A program made the position numbers and the translations under genes. Positions 1 to 12,500 of a stretch of DNA of 64,000 nucleotides are shown piece by piece. How positions within the stretch are numbered: position 1 is the first letter of the stretch; every line of letters starts with the position of its first letter. The notes under the pieces are model-generated. The model was not told the origin of the DNA. It saw only the letters and a list, made by a program, of their open reading frames with translations, and ran no database searches. Source of the stretch: Meandrina meandrites (Eukaryota > Cnidaria > Anthozoa > Scleractinia > Meandrinidae); contig OY855905.1 of NCBI GenBank assembly GCA_963693305.1, positions 26,217,937 to 26,281,936 of the forward strand, written 5' to 3'.

Positions 1-412
1 TTATCTGGATCCGGGGTCAGAATGAATGCTGGCAATCGATTTTTTTTTTATCACAGCATTGTTGCGCACAACATGTTGCCATGTTTGGCCAACCTGTCGC
101 AACATGTTGCATGTTATTGGCTCAAGTTTGAAAAAGGTCAAATTTTTCAAGCAACATTTTTGGATGTTGCATGATGTTGTATCTGTTTGGCCACGTTCCT
201 GCAACATCGTTGTGCCAGAGCATGTGCACTAGTTCGATTTGCAACATGTTGCAACAGGCTAGCCAAACATGTGTAACATGTGCCCAACAATGTTGCCATA
301 TGTTGTGTTGAATGTCGAGTGCATTTGCCCTAATAAGCTCCCTCACAGCATCCCACAACATGACCCAACAATGTTGCGAGATATTGCATTGAAATGTTGC
401 ATCCGTTTGGCT
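1..412. repeat. CAACATGTTGC-rich interspersed repeat
   Basis: The 11-base palindrome CAACATGTTGC occurs intact at about 69, 99 and 241, with many half sites (ATGTTGC, GCAACAT) on both strands between 22 and 412. Words such as TTTGGCCA and AGCCAAACATG also recur in both orientations. The short open frames across this stretch are by-products of the repeat. The class is unknown to me; a fold-back or satellite-like interspersed repeat is most likely. Confidence 0.6.
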
Positions 413-1002
413 GGGGGCTTGAGAATCAATTTATTTGAGGAAAAAAGACTGTTTACAGTCTATAGTGATAACCAATGTTTCATGTAGTACTCGAAATGAT
501 GCTTGTTTACCTCATCTTCAACAAAAATTTCCCGACAGATAAAAACATGTTCCATAACATCTTGCAAAGAAATGATGGTATGTTCAATGTACCAAAGTTC
601 ATTCTCAAAATACCTAAAAGTAGTGACAAAAAGAACAAAATCAGCAATTTAAGGCATCAAAATTGCAAAAAAATCCTCAAAACGCCCTGAAAAGTCAAGA
701 AATTTGTTGAAATTCGCCTGCAATACTTTTGCACAATACTGTATAACATGCTTCAATCCCTGATCTTATACAGGAGTTAAAACAAACTAATCCGTATGAC
801 AAGTTCTTTCCGCTGACAATTAACCAAATTATCCATGTTGGAGCAGTTTTCAATAGAGTGCCACAAAACCAATTTCTGGTTAATTACAAGACACAGACAA
901 TCCAGTAATCCAATCAAAACTCAAAGCAAACACAAAGTGCTGGTTTTGGTTCTACTTCTGTTTGGATGACGAAGTGGCACAAGTTTTTTAAACCTTAAAG
1001 TC
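413..1002. other. No gene recognised (probable intron of the minus-strand gene)
   Basis: AT-rich sequence between the leftmost repeat and the LINE insertion. I see no splice-flanked coding block on either strand and no further repeat structure. Because the minus-strand gene starting at 18705 is not finished at 6550, this stretch is probably intronic. Confidence 0.4.
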
Positions 1003-1080
1003 AAGTGCTAAATGGGGACTGGCATGTCGACAGAGTAGGACGTGCCGAGCGAGCTCCGCCTGAATATCTATTTTCCTGAC

Positions 1081-1910
1081 ATGGCCAACAAAAATTTACG
1101 GTCCAAAAAAGGCCCCGAGGCAACAAATGATCTTGCTGAAGATAATTTGGAACAAATTAGATTGCTCATCGCCAGTTTAGCAGAGAAAATCGATAAACTA
1201 GACGCCGATGGTTGAAGGCGACATGACGCCATTTATGGTAAGCTTGAACACTTAGAAGAAAGAACGAACACTCTGTTTGAAGACATCGGTGAAATGAAAA
1301 CGGGCCTTGGCTCTGTAAACAGTGAAGTAGAAGATTTAAAACAGGGGTTGGAAAACAAAGTAGACAAGAGTACCGTGGCAAAATTGTTGGCGAAGATTGA
1401 CGACCTGGAGAACCGGTCAAAACGAAATAATGTCATCTTCTGGAATATTCCAGAAGGTACTGAGGATGGCTCCACGTGCGAAGAAATAATAGAAGATATT
1501 TTAGTCAACCACATGAATCTTGGAAGAGAAATTGAAATTATGAGAGCCCATCGCACAACAATAAAGAACAGTCAAAACAGACGAAATGGAGAGCAGTCAT
1601 CAAGACCAATACACGTAGCATTGTTACGGTATCCTGACAAGCAGTTTATATTAAGAAACGCCGCCGCAAAGCTCAAGGACAATCCCTATCTTGACGCGAA
1701 AATCTTCATTTCCGATGATGTTTCGAAGGCAGTGGAGACGAGAGGAAGATTTTGAAAGACCGGCACCTTGAGGAAATTCGTAACCGAGAAGATGTAGAAT
1801 ACACCTTCATACCTTGGAGTGTTCCTCCGCGTATCCTTTATAAAGGTAACGACTCAGCAAAACTGAAGTATTTTTTCAGACCTACCTTTGAAGACTCCGA
1901 CAGTGTATAA
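1081..1910 (+). pseudogene. LINE ORF1 (L1 ORF1p-like RNA-binding protein), broken
   Basis: The frame opens with ATG at 1081 after a short GC-richer leader. An in-frame TGA at 1213-1215 interrupts a region of leucine-spaced heptads (ERTNTLFEDIGEMK and following) that should form the trimerising coiled coil. Downstream, RSKRNNVIFWNIPEGTEDG at about 1414-1470 is the typical start of the L1 ORF1p RRM-like domain (Transposase_22 family). A one-base loss near 1750 ends the frame at a TGA. The remaining C-terminal domain reads in the next frame (RHLEEIRNRE, then FRPTFEDS) to a TAA at 1908-1910. One nonsense and one frameshift separate this copy from an intact ORF1. Confidence 0.75.
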
Positions 1911-2326
1911 ACATTTCTTTTCTAATTTGCCGTAGATATTGTGAGTCTGATCCGAAATTTGGGCAAATAAGAAATATGAACAACTACTTCAATTATTTTC
2001 CCTTTAATTCGAGCAATTATATATAATGAGCTTTAGTGTGTTTTAATGTCAGGTATAGCATGCACTATCTTTCCTGTCAGCATTTGAGGAGCGGGGCACA
2101 ACTGAGGGAGTAATAATTACATGTAGAATCTCCTTCAGTGCTTATGTTATAACATTAATTCTGGACTTAGTTTTCTTTGTATAATATGTTAAATTGTGTG
2201 TGTCTCTGTGTTTGTGTGGTAAAGTGTTAAACAGTAGGCCAATCTTTTACAATATTCTTTCACTTAAATTGAATTGCTTGTGCATCTTTTCTCTGATTAT
2301 GGGCAGAAAAAAAGAAAACTTCAAAG

Positions 2327-5300
2327 ATGGTATTGGATGATTTTAAATTATTATCTTTAAATGTAAGAGGCCTAAGTAATTTTAAAAAAAGGCGAGCAGT
2401 GTTTACGTGGTGCAGGAAGCAAAAGGCGAGCATTATATTTCTTCAAGAAACACATTCGACAATAGATAAAGAAAAACAATGGAAACCTGAATGGGGCGCT
2501 CCAATAGAATTTGCCCATGGGAGTAGCAATGCAAGAGGTGCTGCTATTCTGTTGCGTAACGGCTTTGATTGCAAAATAAAGCGAAAGATTGTTGATCCCA
2601 TGGGAAGATACATCGGCATAAAAGCTGAAATTAAGGATGAAAATTATCTTCTGTTCAATGTTTACGCACCTAACAATGATAGTCAATCTGCAAAGTTTTA
2701 TGAACATATTGTTAATGTCCTTAAAAAGGAAGATCAAATATACGAAGATAAAATAATAATTGGGGGTGACTTAACTGTCCTTTAAATCCAAGCTTGGATA
2801 AAATGGGAAGGCTTTGGCGACAAGAAAAAAGATTGTTGACCAAATAGAGAATATTCAAAGTATATTTAATGTAACATCCAAATCAAAAGAGCTTTACATG
2901 GTCACAAAAGTCCCCTTTCATCTTCTGTCGATTGGATTATTGGCTTATATTGGATTCTTTGCATGATATGGTAGGGAACGTAGATATTGTATCAGCCATA
3001 AAAACGGACCATTCTGCTATAACATTACAATTGCACAAAATAGAAGAAGGTGAAAAAGGACCCGGTTTCTGGAAAATGAACACTTCTATGTTAAATGATG
3101 CTGCATATGTTGAAGAAGTGAAGGAAAAAATACTTATATGGAGAGAAGAGGCAAAAGAAATTTCGGATAAGAGGGTAATTTGGGACTGGATTAAATATAT
3201 TGTCCGTTTATTTTCTATTGATTATTCCAAAAGACATGCAAAAGCTAATAGGGAGGAGGAGGAAATGATGCACAAGCTAAATTTGAACAAAATCCATGTG
3301 TAGAAACCAGAAAGGTACTGGAGGAATGTAAGATGGGGCTAGAAAGGTTCTATGATAAGAAAACTGAAGGTATAATTGTGCGCTCGAGGGCAAGATGGCA
3401 CGAGCATGGGGAAAAAAGTAACAAATACTTTTTAAATTTAGAAAAACGAAACCACACGAGAAAACATATTAGGAAGCTGTCTCTTAGTGGGGTGATTACA
3501 ACAGACCATAAGCAGATATTGAACTCGGCTTCAGATTACTATAAAAAACTGTACAGTAGTAAGAGCAATGTAGGTCAACGTGAATCGTTCGATTCTTTTT
3601 TTAAAAAACTGAACATCCCAAAGCTAAACGAAGAACAAAGAACAAGCTGTGAAGGACTTATATCTAAGGAAGAGTGTAAGAAGGCAATTGAAATGTTCGA
3701 GAACGGTAAAACACCAGGAAATGATGGAATACCTATTGAATTTTATAAGAAATTATGGGATAAGTTAGCAGATCAAGTGGTCGACGTTTTTAACTACTCG
3801 TTCCAGCTAGAGGGAATGACAACGTCACAAAGACAAGCAATTATTACCCTTATTGACAAGAAAGGAAAGGACAGATCCTACTTAGAAAACTGGAGACCAA
3901 TCTCTTTGGTTAATGTGGATGCCAAAATTGCCTCCAAGGTCATCGCTAATAGAATAAAATGCTGTCTTCCAGATATTATCCACCATAACCAATCTGGCTT
4001 TATAAAAGATAGGTTTATTGGAGAGACAGCTCGCTCAATACTTGATATCAGAGACCACACAGAATGCTCTGAAGTGCCAGGAATGATGATATTTATTGAC
4101 TTCGAAAAAGCATTTGACTCAATCGAGTGGTGTTTCCTTTATGAGTGCTTAGAAGCTTTTAATTTTGGCCCGGAATTTATAAAATGGGTTAAACCGTTTT
4201 ATAAAAATGTCTCTAGTTGCATAATCAATAACAGTGTAAGCTCTCCTTTGTTCAAGTTGGAAAGAGGAGTAAGACAGGGAGATCCATTGTCACCTTACCT
4301 TTTTGTTGTTGCCATTGAAAATCTGGCTATTTCTATCAGATCGAATACCAACATAAAGGGTATTACAAGTGGTGATAATGAAACAAAGTTGCTTGCCTAT
4401 GCAGATGACATTACTGCATTGTTATCAGATATTACCTCTGCGAAGGAACTGTTAGACAGTCTTAACACTTTTGAAAGGTCTTCAGGTTTGAAAATGAATG
4501 TCTCTAAAACCAAAGCCATGTGGATTGGGACAATGAAAAATTCTGTAGAAAAACCTTTGGGTTTGGAATGGTGCATGACTGTTAAAAATTTAGGAGTACA
4601 ATTTTCCTGCAATCAAAAAGTGGTATCCTCGCAAAATTTTCAGGAAAAGTTAGACAAAATTCAGAAAGTTATAAATATCTGGAACATGAGAGGTCTATCT
4701 TTATTTGGGCGAGTGACAATTGTTAAAACTTTTTTGATACCTAAACTTTTGTACGTATCTTCGATAATCCAAACCCCAATGGAGATCATAAAAAGGATGG
4801 AAAGAATGACTTTTAAATTTTTATGGAAAGGACCAGACAAGGTCACGCGACATTCTGTTATAAATTCAGTTAAAAATGGGGGGTTGAACCTCATTGATAT
4901 TGAAACCCAAATTAAAGCATTGAGACTCTCCTGGATTCCGCGCATTTTAGACAGTACCAGAAAAGGCCCCTGGAAGTCGTATTTTAATCATTATTTGAAA
5001 CCTTATGGAGGAACCTTTCTATTAAAATGCAATTATGAATTCAAGGATCTGACCACTTCACTAAACGGTTTTTATTCAGACTTGCTTCTTTGGTGGGAGG
5101 AGTTTAGAAATACATTTTCCGATAATAATTATGCACAAAGAATTGTTTGGAACAATAAGGACATTAGAATAGACAACAGATCAGTCTTTTATAAATCGTA
5201 TTATGACAAAGGGATTGTTTTCGTACGTGACTTGATCTTTGAATCCGATAATAAGCAGTCTCTTGATTTTTACAAACAAAAGGGTCTTAAAACGGATTAC

Positions 5301-6011
5301 CTGACATGGACAGGTTTAAGACTATCAGTTCCGAAAGAACTCAGGTTGTGCGAGCTACCTGAAATTGACTCGGTAAATTTCAAACATAATAATATACAAT
5401 TCGACGTCTACAGGGCTAAGTGTAAGCATTTTTATAAGCTGTTAATAACAGCTAAGGCTAAATTGCCTAATATGTCAAAGAAACTAATTTCGGATTTTGA
5501 CATTTCAAACTCTTTGGAGGAAATATACTCACTTCCACAAACTGTTGCAAGCGAAACATATATTTGGTCCTTCCAATACAGAGTCCTCAATTATATATTG
5601 TACACAAATGCAAAACTTTTCAAAATAGGTTTGTCATTGAATGATAACTGCACTTTCTGTGACTCTTCAAAAGAAGAGCTGCATCACCTCTTTTTTGAAT
5701 GCTCCCATACGCAAATCTTTTGGAAAACATTCTCCTCTTGGTGGTTTGAACTTGTTAAGGAAAACATTACTATGACTTTAAAAGATATTATACTTGGGCT
5801 TCTAAATAGGACCGATATTATATATTATCTTATAATTCTCGGAAAACTGTGTATTTGGGAATGTAGGAAAGCTGGTATATACCCTGATTTTAATATTTTT
5901 CTTAAAAAAGTTAAAATTAAATTTGAAACCGAGAAATATATAGCAAACAAAAATGGGACGTTTGCAAGGTTCAGGGAAAGATGGGAAGCAATTCTTGGTA
6001 AACTTTTATAG
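2327..6011 (+). pseudogene. LINE ORF2 (APE endonuclease and reverse transcriptase), frameshifted
   Basis: The endonuclease begins at 2327 with LSLNVRGLSN, then FLQETHS, VYAPNN and an IIGGDL block that should be GGDFN. The frame is lost at about 2770-2785, resumes with SWSQK-like and LDYWLI endonuclease sequence near 2900-2950, and shifts again at about 3303. From 3333 a long open frame of 892 codons holds the reverse transcriptase: GKTPGNDGIP, RPISLVNVDAKI, NQSGFIKDR, FIDFEKAFDS, GVRQGDPLSPYLF and AYADD near 4399-4413. Toward the C terminus CTFCDSSKEELHHLFFEC at about 5650-5703 is the CCHC element (zf-RVT) common in L1-type ORF2. The RT frame is intact, but the endonuclease is split into at least three frames, so no working ORF2p can be made. 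Confidence 0.85.
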
Positions 6012-6038
6012 ATATTGGTATTGTTTAGCCTTTTTCTC

Positions 6039-6041
<3 letters not shown>

Positions 6042-6112
<71 letters not shown>

Positions 6113-6141
6113 TATATATATATATATATAGATAGATAGAT
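6042..6141. repeat. (TA)n to (GATA)n microsatellite in the LINE 3' tail
   Basis: About 70 bp of uninterrupted TA dinucleotides, followed by TA mixed with GATA units. It lies between the ORF2 stop and the polyadenylation signal, so it belongs to the element tail, not the host site. Confidence 0.9.
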
Positions 6142-6253
6142 AAATATATATCTAGGTGCCTATTGTGTTTGTGTGTGTTTTTGTGTGACGGTTTTTCTTT
6201 TTTGTAACAACATTGAAAATAAAACCGTCAAAAAAAAAAAAAAAGTGCTAATG

Positions 6254-6549
6254 TAATGTACATGTAAATACATGTATATCCAAAGCAAATGCAAATTACG
6301 TTTGACTCTCGTCAAAGTGAAAACTGCTCTATATGTGAATTCAACTAGCCAGATCAATCATACCCAGCTACACAGGTACACGTACATAGGATATTTGCCT
6401 TAATTTCCATTGTATCACTATAAAAAAAATAATGGCATCATTTAGCACAACTCATGCTGTTACCTACTATTAGATACTTACTACAAGGAAATCTATAACT
6501 AACTGAAGCTGAGTAAGGAGCATCATTTATGTTGGGCAATGTCACTTAC
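6254..6549. other. No gene recognised (intron sequence)
   Basis: Unique-looking AT-rich sequence between the LINE 3' duplication and the last resolved exon of the minus-strand gene. It begins, on the minus strand, with the strong donor GTAAGT at 6549-6544. No next exon is visible here. Confidence 0.5.
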
Positions 6550-9500
6550 TTAACAAGGTACTCAAGGTATGAGATCTTGCAGAATAGCATTCCTACTCCA
6601 TATCTGAGTTCAAACTCTTTTAACAGTTGACAAGCTTTTGAAGAGAGAGGGGCTGTTGGAATCGCTCCACCATAAACAGGATGTGGTTCTTTGCGTTTAC
6701 TTTCATACCTGTAAAAAATGTTTAGTTTTTACTCTATTAACGAAATGACCACATTTTTTCATGGTCTACACTCTGATAGACCATAGACTGAAGTGACAGC
6801 ATAGGAATCGTGTTCAAAACTTAATGAGTGGAACTAGGGGCCATTGGAAATGGTTACATTTTAAAGTATTAGAAAACATCCTGCTAGGGGCCAATGCTCC
6901 CACTAGCTTGGCTGTGCATGTTATTGGCCAAAATAGTATCAGGGCATCTGACAGGATGCGGTGGTGCGGATCCGCATAATTCGGTGACTTCCGCATCTTG
7001 AGAACATTTTCCGCATAAAACAGAGAAATTTGTTTCATATTAATGATTAAGCAGCTGTTTACCATCCTCACAAACGTAAATTTCGAAGAAATTGATTATT
7101 TTGACACAGTTTTTCTCCTAAAATAGCGACGAAAACATGGCACTTCGATCGTGAGCAATTTTTAACCTCCAGGCGTTCCACGCCTCTTTTCGTGATGGGC
7201 CTGGACACCAGTTGTCTTCTTTCGCTTCTTTCGCTCATTGTCCTCGTTTGATGTATCGAAATTTCTTCTGTGGTTACCTATGGTATATGGATAAATTTGT
7301 CATCAAAGAGACCAAGAAGAAGGATCCCCACTTTGCTGTACACTAGTCACAAGTTGACCTCACGGGCTAGATGAGCGACGAATTAAGTGAAGTGAGCTTG
7401 AGGCTGCAAAGTGGCCTGTGAGCGACGTGCCATAATGAAGACGAAGGACTTTGTTGAAAGTCTAATATCAGCAAAGGATTGAGTGAACCAGTATCCTGGA
7501 GTTTTCTATGTAGATAATGGATTGTTATTTTGCTCAATGTGCAATGTTGTAGTAGATCACGTAGCACCGTGAATTGTATTGTTTATGCATAAGAAAATCA
7601 ACTTCAGCCAACAAATTAACGGTTTCATTATTGTCATTGAACATCACATAATTGATAAGATAATTTCATACCATACCAAATACAAATGAAAATAACTGGA
7701 AAAGCCGAAATACCAATATAATTCTTTTTGTTTAAAATTAGCCTGCGAGCAGACTCTCGGCTTCGGGGGAAGCTCGATTTCGGCTGCATGAAAAATTTTC
7801 CGCATAATCCATCGTGTTTTCCGCATAATCAACACTTTCTTCCGCATAATGTTCCTCAAAATTTCCGCATAATTTGTTATTTTTTTCCGCACCCTATCAG
7901 ATGCCCTGTAGTATACACAGTCCACTACTGACTAAAAAGACACAGTGGCCATCATCTGGACAACCAGTCAAAGCACTGTACACTGTACTATAAATTACAT
8001 GCTATTTAATTATAGTGAGTGTGATTTTAAATGAAAGCAAAATTAATGGTAAGTAAATTTCTTTGTGATAACTGAAAGAATAACAGCCAAGCTAGTGGGA
8101 GCATTGGCCCCTAGCAGGACTAATCAAGCTGCCACATTGGTCAAGTGACATCATCAAATGGCTTGTACCCTCACTCTAAAACTACTGTCTGAATTTGGTT
8201 GAATAAAAACAAGGTTATGTCAAGTTACAGCCAATTGAATTTTCCCTAGCAATGACCAAAAAAAATACTGTACAAATATACTCCACGCTGGATGGGATGC
8301 TAGCTATATCCCATGGTAGGGTTACCAGGCCAGCATTGTTTTGCTGGTACCCATTTACACACCTGGGTGGAGAAAGGAACTATTGTGAGTTAAGTGCCTT
8401 GCCCAAGAACACAACACATTGAACCCGGCCAGGGCTGGAACCCGGACCATTTAATCCAGAGTCCAGCATGCTAACCATTAGACCACCTCACTGCCCATAC
8501 TCATATCAGAAGTTTCCTACAAACATAGAAATAAACCAATCTAAATTATCACTTTACCTGACAAGCCTCTTCATCAGCTCAACATACTGTTTGTGGAATT
8601 CAGGACTTTCCAAGGGTAATTCACGCACAGGAGGACGAGAATAGTGCCAGAAGCTTCTGATTAAACCTTCTATCTTCTCCTTCTCAACTATTACCCATTC
8701 ACTGTAGGCATTCTTGTCCATGAAAGCCTGGACACTGTAAAATGGGTGGTGATTGCGCTCAAGTACAACCAGCTGACTTAACAACTCTTCTACCAAAAAC
8801 TGTAAAAAGGTTCAGAAATAATGCACTTTAATTTGAGTGAACACCTCTAAGAAAAATTTCAAACTTCTAGCATATTTAGATACTCCATGGTAAGGAGTTC
8901 ATGACTCATTGCTGCTTTCTCTAGAATTTTTGAACTGAACAGCTGCAGCAAAAAAGATCAGACAAGAAAAGGGAAAAGCAGAAAAACTATTAAACATGGA
9001 AAGTCGAAGGAGGTAGGTTACTTTCATGAGTAGTTTGGATTCAACTCATTTCATTGACCACAAAATGTCAATAATGTCTTAAAAACATGTTTTCTCAAAA
9101 AAAAAAAAAACTTTCAGGTGCCAATGGAATAATAATGACTCTTGGTTTAATTTGGTTCTGTGATAGAATTTTGCAAGCATTCTAAAAGGATTAGACAGGT
9201 AAAAGATTAAGGGAACATGGTAATAGAACTCCACCTTCAATCATGACTATAGCTCTGTAGAACATTACCATTCAACCGCCTTACTAAACAAATACGACTC
9301 TGAGCTACATCATTATTGGGGCCACTTTCTTTTAGTGCCAAGAAAACCTCAGTCAGACATTATCTTTTTTCAGATCCATTACCAGAATTTGATGGCTCCT
9401 TGGTGGTCTGAGAAACAGCTAACTAAAAGGTGTTGTATTTATTTGGTTTTACTACCAAATGTAGATGACCATACCCTTTGAGGCTCCTTGGCACGTGGAA

Positions 9501-12500
9501 CCTTTTTTAGTATTTCAGTCTCGCATAAATATTGGTGTTGTCTTTTTCCAAGTTCGAAGACATTCATCACCAGCTCCTGCAAAGCATCCTTAGAGGTTGG
9601 AAGAGAAACTTCAGGAGAAACACATCCTGCATCAGAAGATGTTGATGTTCGACACTTGTAGGATTTACTTGATTTTGCACCACCAGGTGCTGAGCTGAAA
9701 GTTAAAAAGGATGGCATGTACAGGGTTGGACATTAGCGCTCGCCCACTCGCCCAGGCGAGTTCCAAAACTGTCGGGCGAGTACAAATCACCGAACACTCG
9801 CCCGGTTTGGCGAGTACGATTTTCAACTCCAGAGTATATTATTCAAAATAAGGGTTATTTTTTACTTTCCACTTTAAAATTATCTACACTATCCACAGCT
9901 AATTGGTTCGCAAACACACAAAAATAGTTTCACTGTGTAATCGTTAAATGATGAAGAGACCTTGAAATTGAACTGCGAAACTCAATGGAAACCTTGTAAA
10001 CTTCCTTAAACTCCAACTAAGTAACAAACGAAAAACAAACAAACGTGAAAAGTTAAAAGTTGGATATTTTATGTTCGTGAGCTGAGGGTGTGTGTGGGGG
10101 TGGGGGGAGGGGGGCTTAATGTTTTCTGTGTTTGTGTGGCACTAGGAGACTGGGCGAGTGAAAAATTATCTGGGCGAGTGCAGCTTGAAGGTCACTCGCC
10201 CAAATGGCGAGTGCTCCGAAATTTTAGTTTCCAACAGTGCATGTACATTAATCCTTTGAGGGCTCCCACATGGATCAAAATACATGTACAAATTTTCAAT
10301 AAGTACTGGTTTCAAATAATATATAAATAAAGAAGGTAAAGTCAGGGGCGTAGCCAGGATTTTTCCAGGGGTATACACAATTTTCAATATACATACCTCC
10401 TCCCCCCTCCCTCCCTTCCCTCGAGTCTCAAATCTTCCTTTTTCCATGTGCTTTGTTCAAATTTGTTTAAGATGCGAGTGTAATGGTGAGGTTATTTAAT
10501 AAGCGTTCTTTCTTGATTTCAAATAGCAACAAATATTCAGCAGGTTTCTTATTACAACCACAGAGCTATAAATTGTCTGTCTTTTTTTCAGCAAAGTAGG
10601 ATCAAAATGACCTTATTTAAAGTTCTTATCAGCCCTTTCCATATGTCTATGAACATGTAACACAGATAGCATGATACAACTGAATTTTTGAAAACATGGT
10701 CATTGCTATTTTCACCACTTTGTGCAAAATCTGCCAAAATTACGTTTTTTCTCTCGCCAAAAACTTATAAAAAGATATTTTTCATTGATATTATTTGATA
10801 TTTTTTCTCTTCTCCATTCATTTATTAACTCTTTTGTGCTGTTTATCATTTTTTTTCTGTTTCTCAGCCCTGTTTTAGGCCTACTCAGACCCCAAGGTAC
10901 ATGGTCAAAGAGACGGAGGACACTTTTCTTTAACCTGGTTTTCATAACTCCAGGTATACAAATCACATATATTACTACTTTATCAGGTAGGCATTTGCAT
11001 ATGTGCGTACAGCTAGCTATGCCCCTGAAATTTTAAGCTCGGTAGTGAAATATGAAGGATGGAATATTCTTTGGTCAAAGAAAAAATCTGAGTCCCTGAC
11101 TGGAATCCAACCCATGACCCCCCAAACACTGGGCAGGTGCTCAATAGAGCACCTACCCAGTGAAGAATTATTAATTACCCTTGTCTAGTAAATAATCTAT
11201 TAATCCCTCCATCACGAATGCCAGTGATTTACCGCGAACTGCAAGACGCGCCCGGAAGCAATCATGGTTGGCCATTGTTAAGGTGATGACACCTTTGTCG
11301 CCTTTCAACCAATTGGAATTTTCCGTTTCTGAAGAAATGGGGAATTCAATCCACAGTCCCTCCATTTCCCCCGCCCCCACCCCCTCGCACCTCTTGTTTT
11401 GCGCTGGGGTCCAGTTCACTCACCACCCTTTCCCCGCATTCAATGACCAAAGAAAAACACGAAAAAATAGAGGACTGTGAACAGTCTAGGGTGAGATAAC
11501 ATCTCTGCATCATAACTAGCAAAAGGATTATAAGCCCTATAATAGTATTACTGTTACACGCAGAAATTGGGTATTTCATTAAAACCAATACACCCGATTG
11601 AAAAAAACATTGATCCATGAAAATCATAATCCATGAACAATACAACCTTGGAACTGTTTACTGGGAAAACGGAAAAAGGCCATCATTGTCGGTGATGGAA
11701 CAAACATAGTCACACTCTCAAAACTCTCAAGAAAAATAACCTTAATTATCAATAAAATGGAATATTACTAAGCTTACCAATGCTGTCTAACCAGAATCCC
11801 AGTCAGTCTTATTATTCATGGTTTATGCGTTTCACAAGGTCAATGTTTCTTCAATTAGGGGTATAAAAATTGTAACTTGTGGTTTAAATTTATCTTTGGT
11901 TTAAAAAGTTTCAAACCAGTTTGATTGTGATTTTTCATTGCCTCACATTCATTATCATAATCTGAAACAAAGGGAAATAAAATCAAACTGGGCTGAAAAG
12001 TTTTAAACCAAAGATAAATTTAAACTACAGTGATCTACTGGTACATGACACAATGCATATTGATCTAAAAGACTATTTTGCACGTTAACACAATAGGTAG
12101 TGTAAAAAGTTCTAACCTTGAAGAGGGAATTTTTGAAAACGAGAACTTTCTTTGCATTGGCAGTGAAGATGGTGAAGGCGATACTGGCGAATATGGCGTG
12201 TTTGGAGAAGCCACCTGGGAGACACTAAGGACAGGATACTGGGCACACAGTACGGCATTCTTGTACAGTTCAAACAGGGGATGCTGTTTGAAGGGATAAG
12301 TGACAAGAAATAATTTAATTCACATAAAAAAGGTAAAGTCTGCATACGAGCCTAGTGGCCCATCAGGCCAGAACTTATCCCGGTTTCTGTAGCATGAAGT
12401 GACTAGGAGTATTTCTACTCCCCCCTGGATGGGATGCTTGTCCATCGCAGGGTTCCCCCCAACAGTAAATTCGCTGGTACCCATTTGGACACCTGGGTGA

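Larger units (their letters stand above)
1015..6242 (+). mobile_element. L1-Tx1-like non-LTR retrotransposon (LINE), near full length, inactivated
   Basis: The order is 5' UTR (about 1015-1080), ORF1 (1081-1910), spacer, ORF2 (2327-6011), a TA/GATA-rich 3' tail, an AATAAA signal at 6218-6223 and a terminal A-run from 6230. AAGTGCTAAATG at 1003-1014 and AAGTGCTAATG at 6243-6253 look like the target-site duplication, differing by one base. An ORF1 with a coiled coil plus RNA-binding fold, and an ORF2 with APE endonuclease, YADD reverse transcriptase and a C-terminal CCHC, fit the L1/Tx1 group. Stops and frameshifts in both ORFs make it dead, but the readable duplication suggests a fairly recent insertion. 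It lies antisense to the probable host gene. Confidence 0.85.

Noticed and set aside
2372..2737. Minus-strand frames within the LINE
   Set aside because: Shadows of the ORF2 endonuclease and RT.
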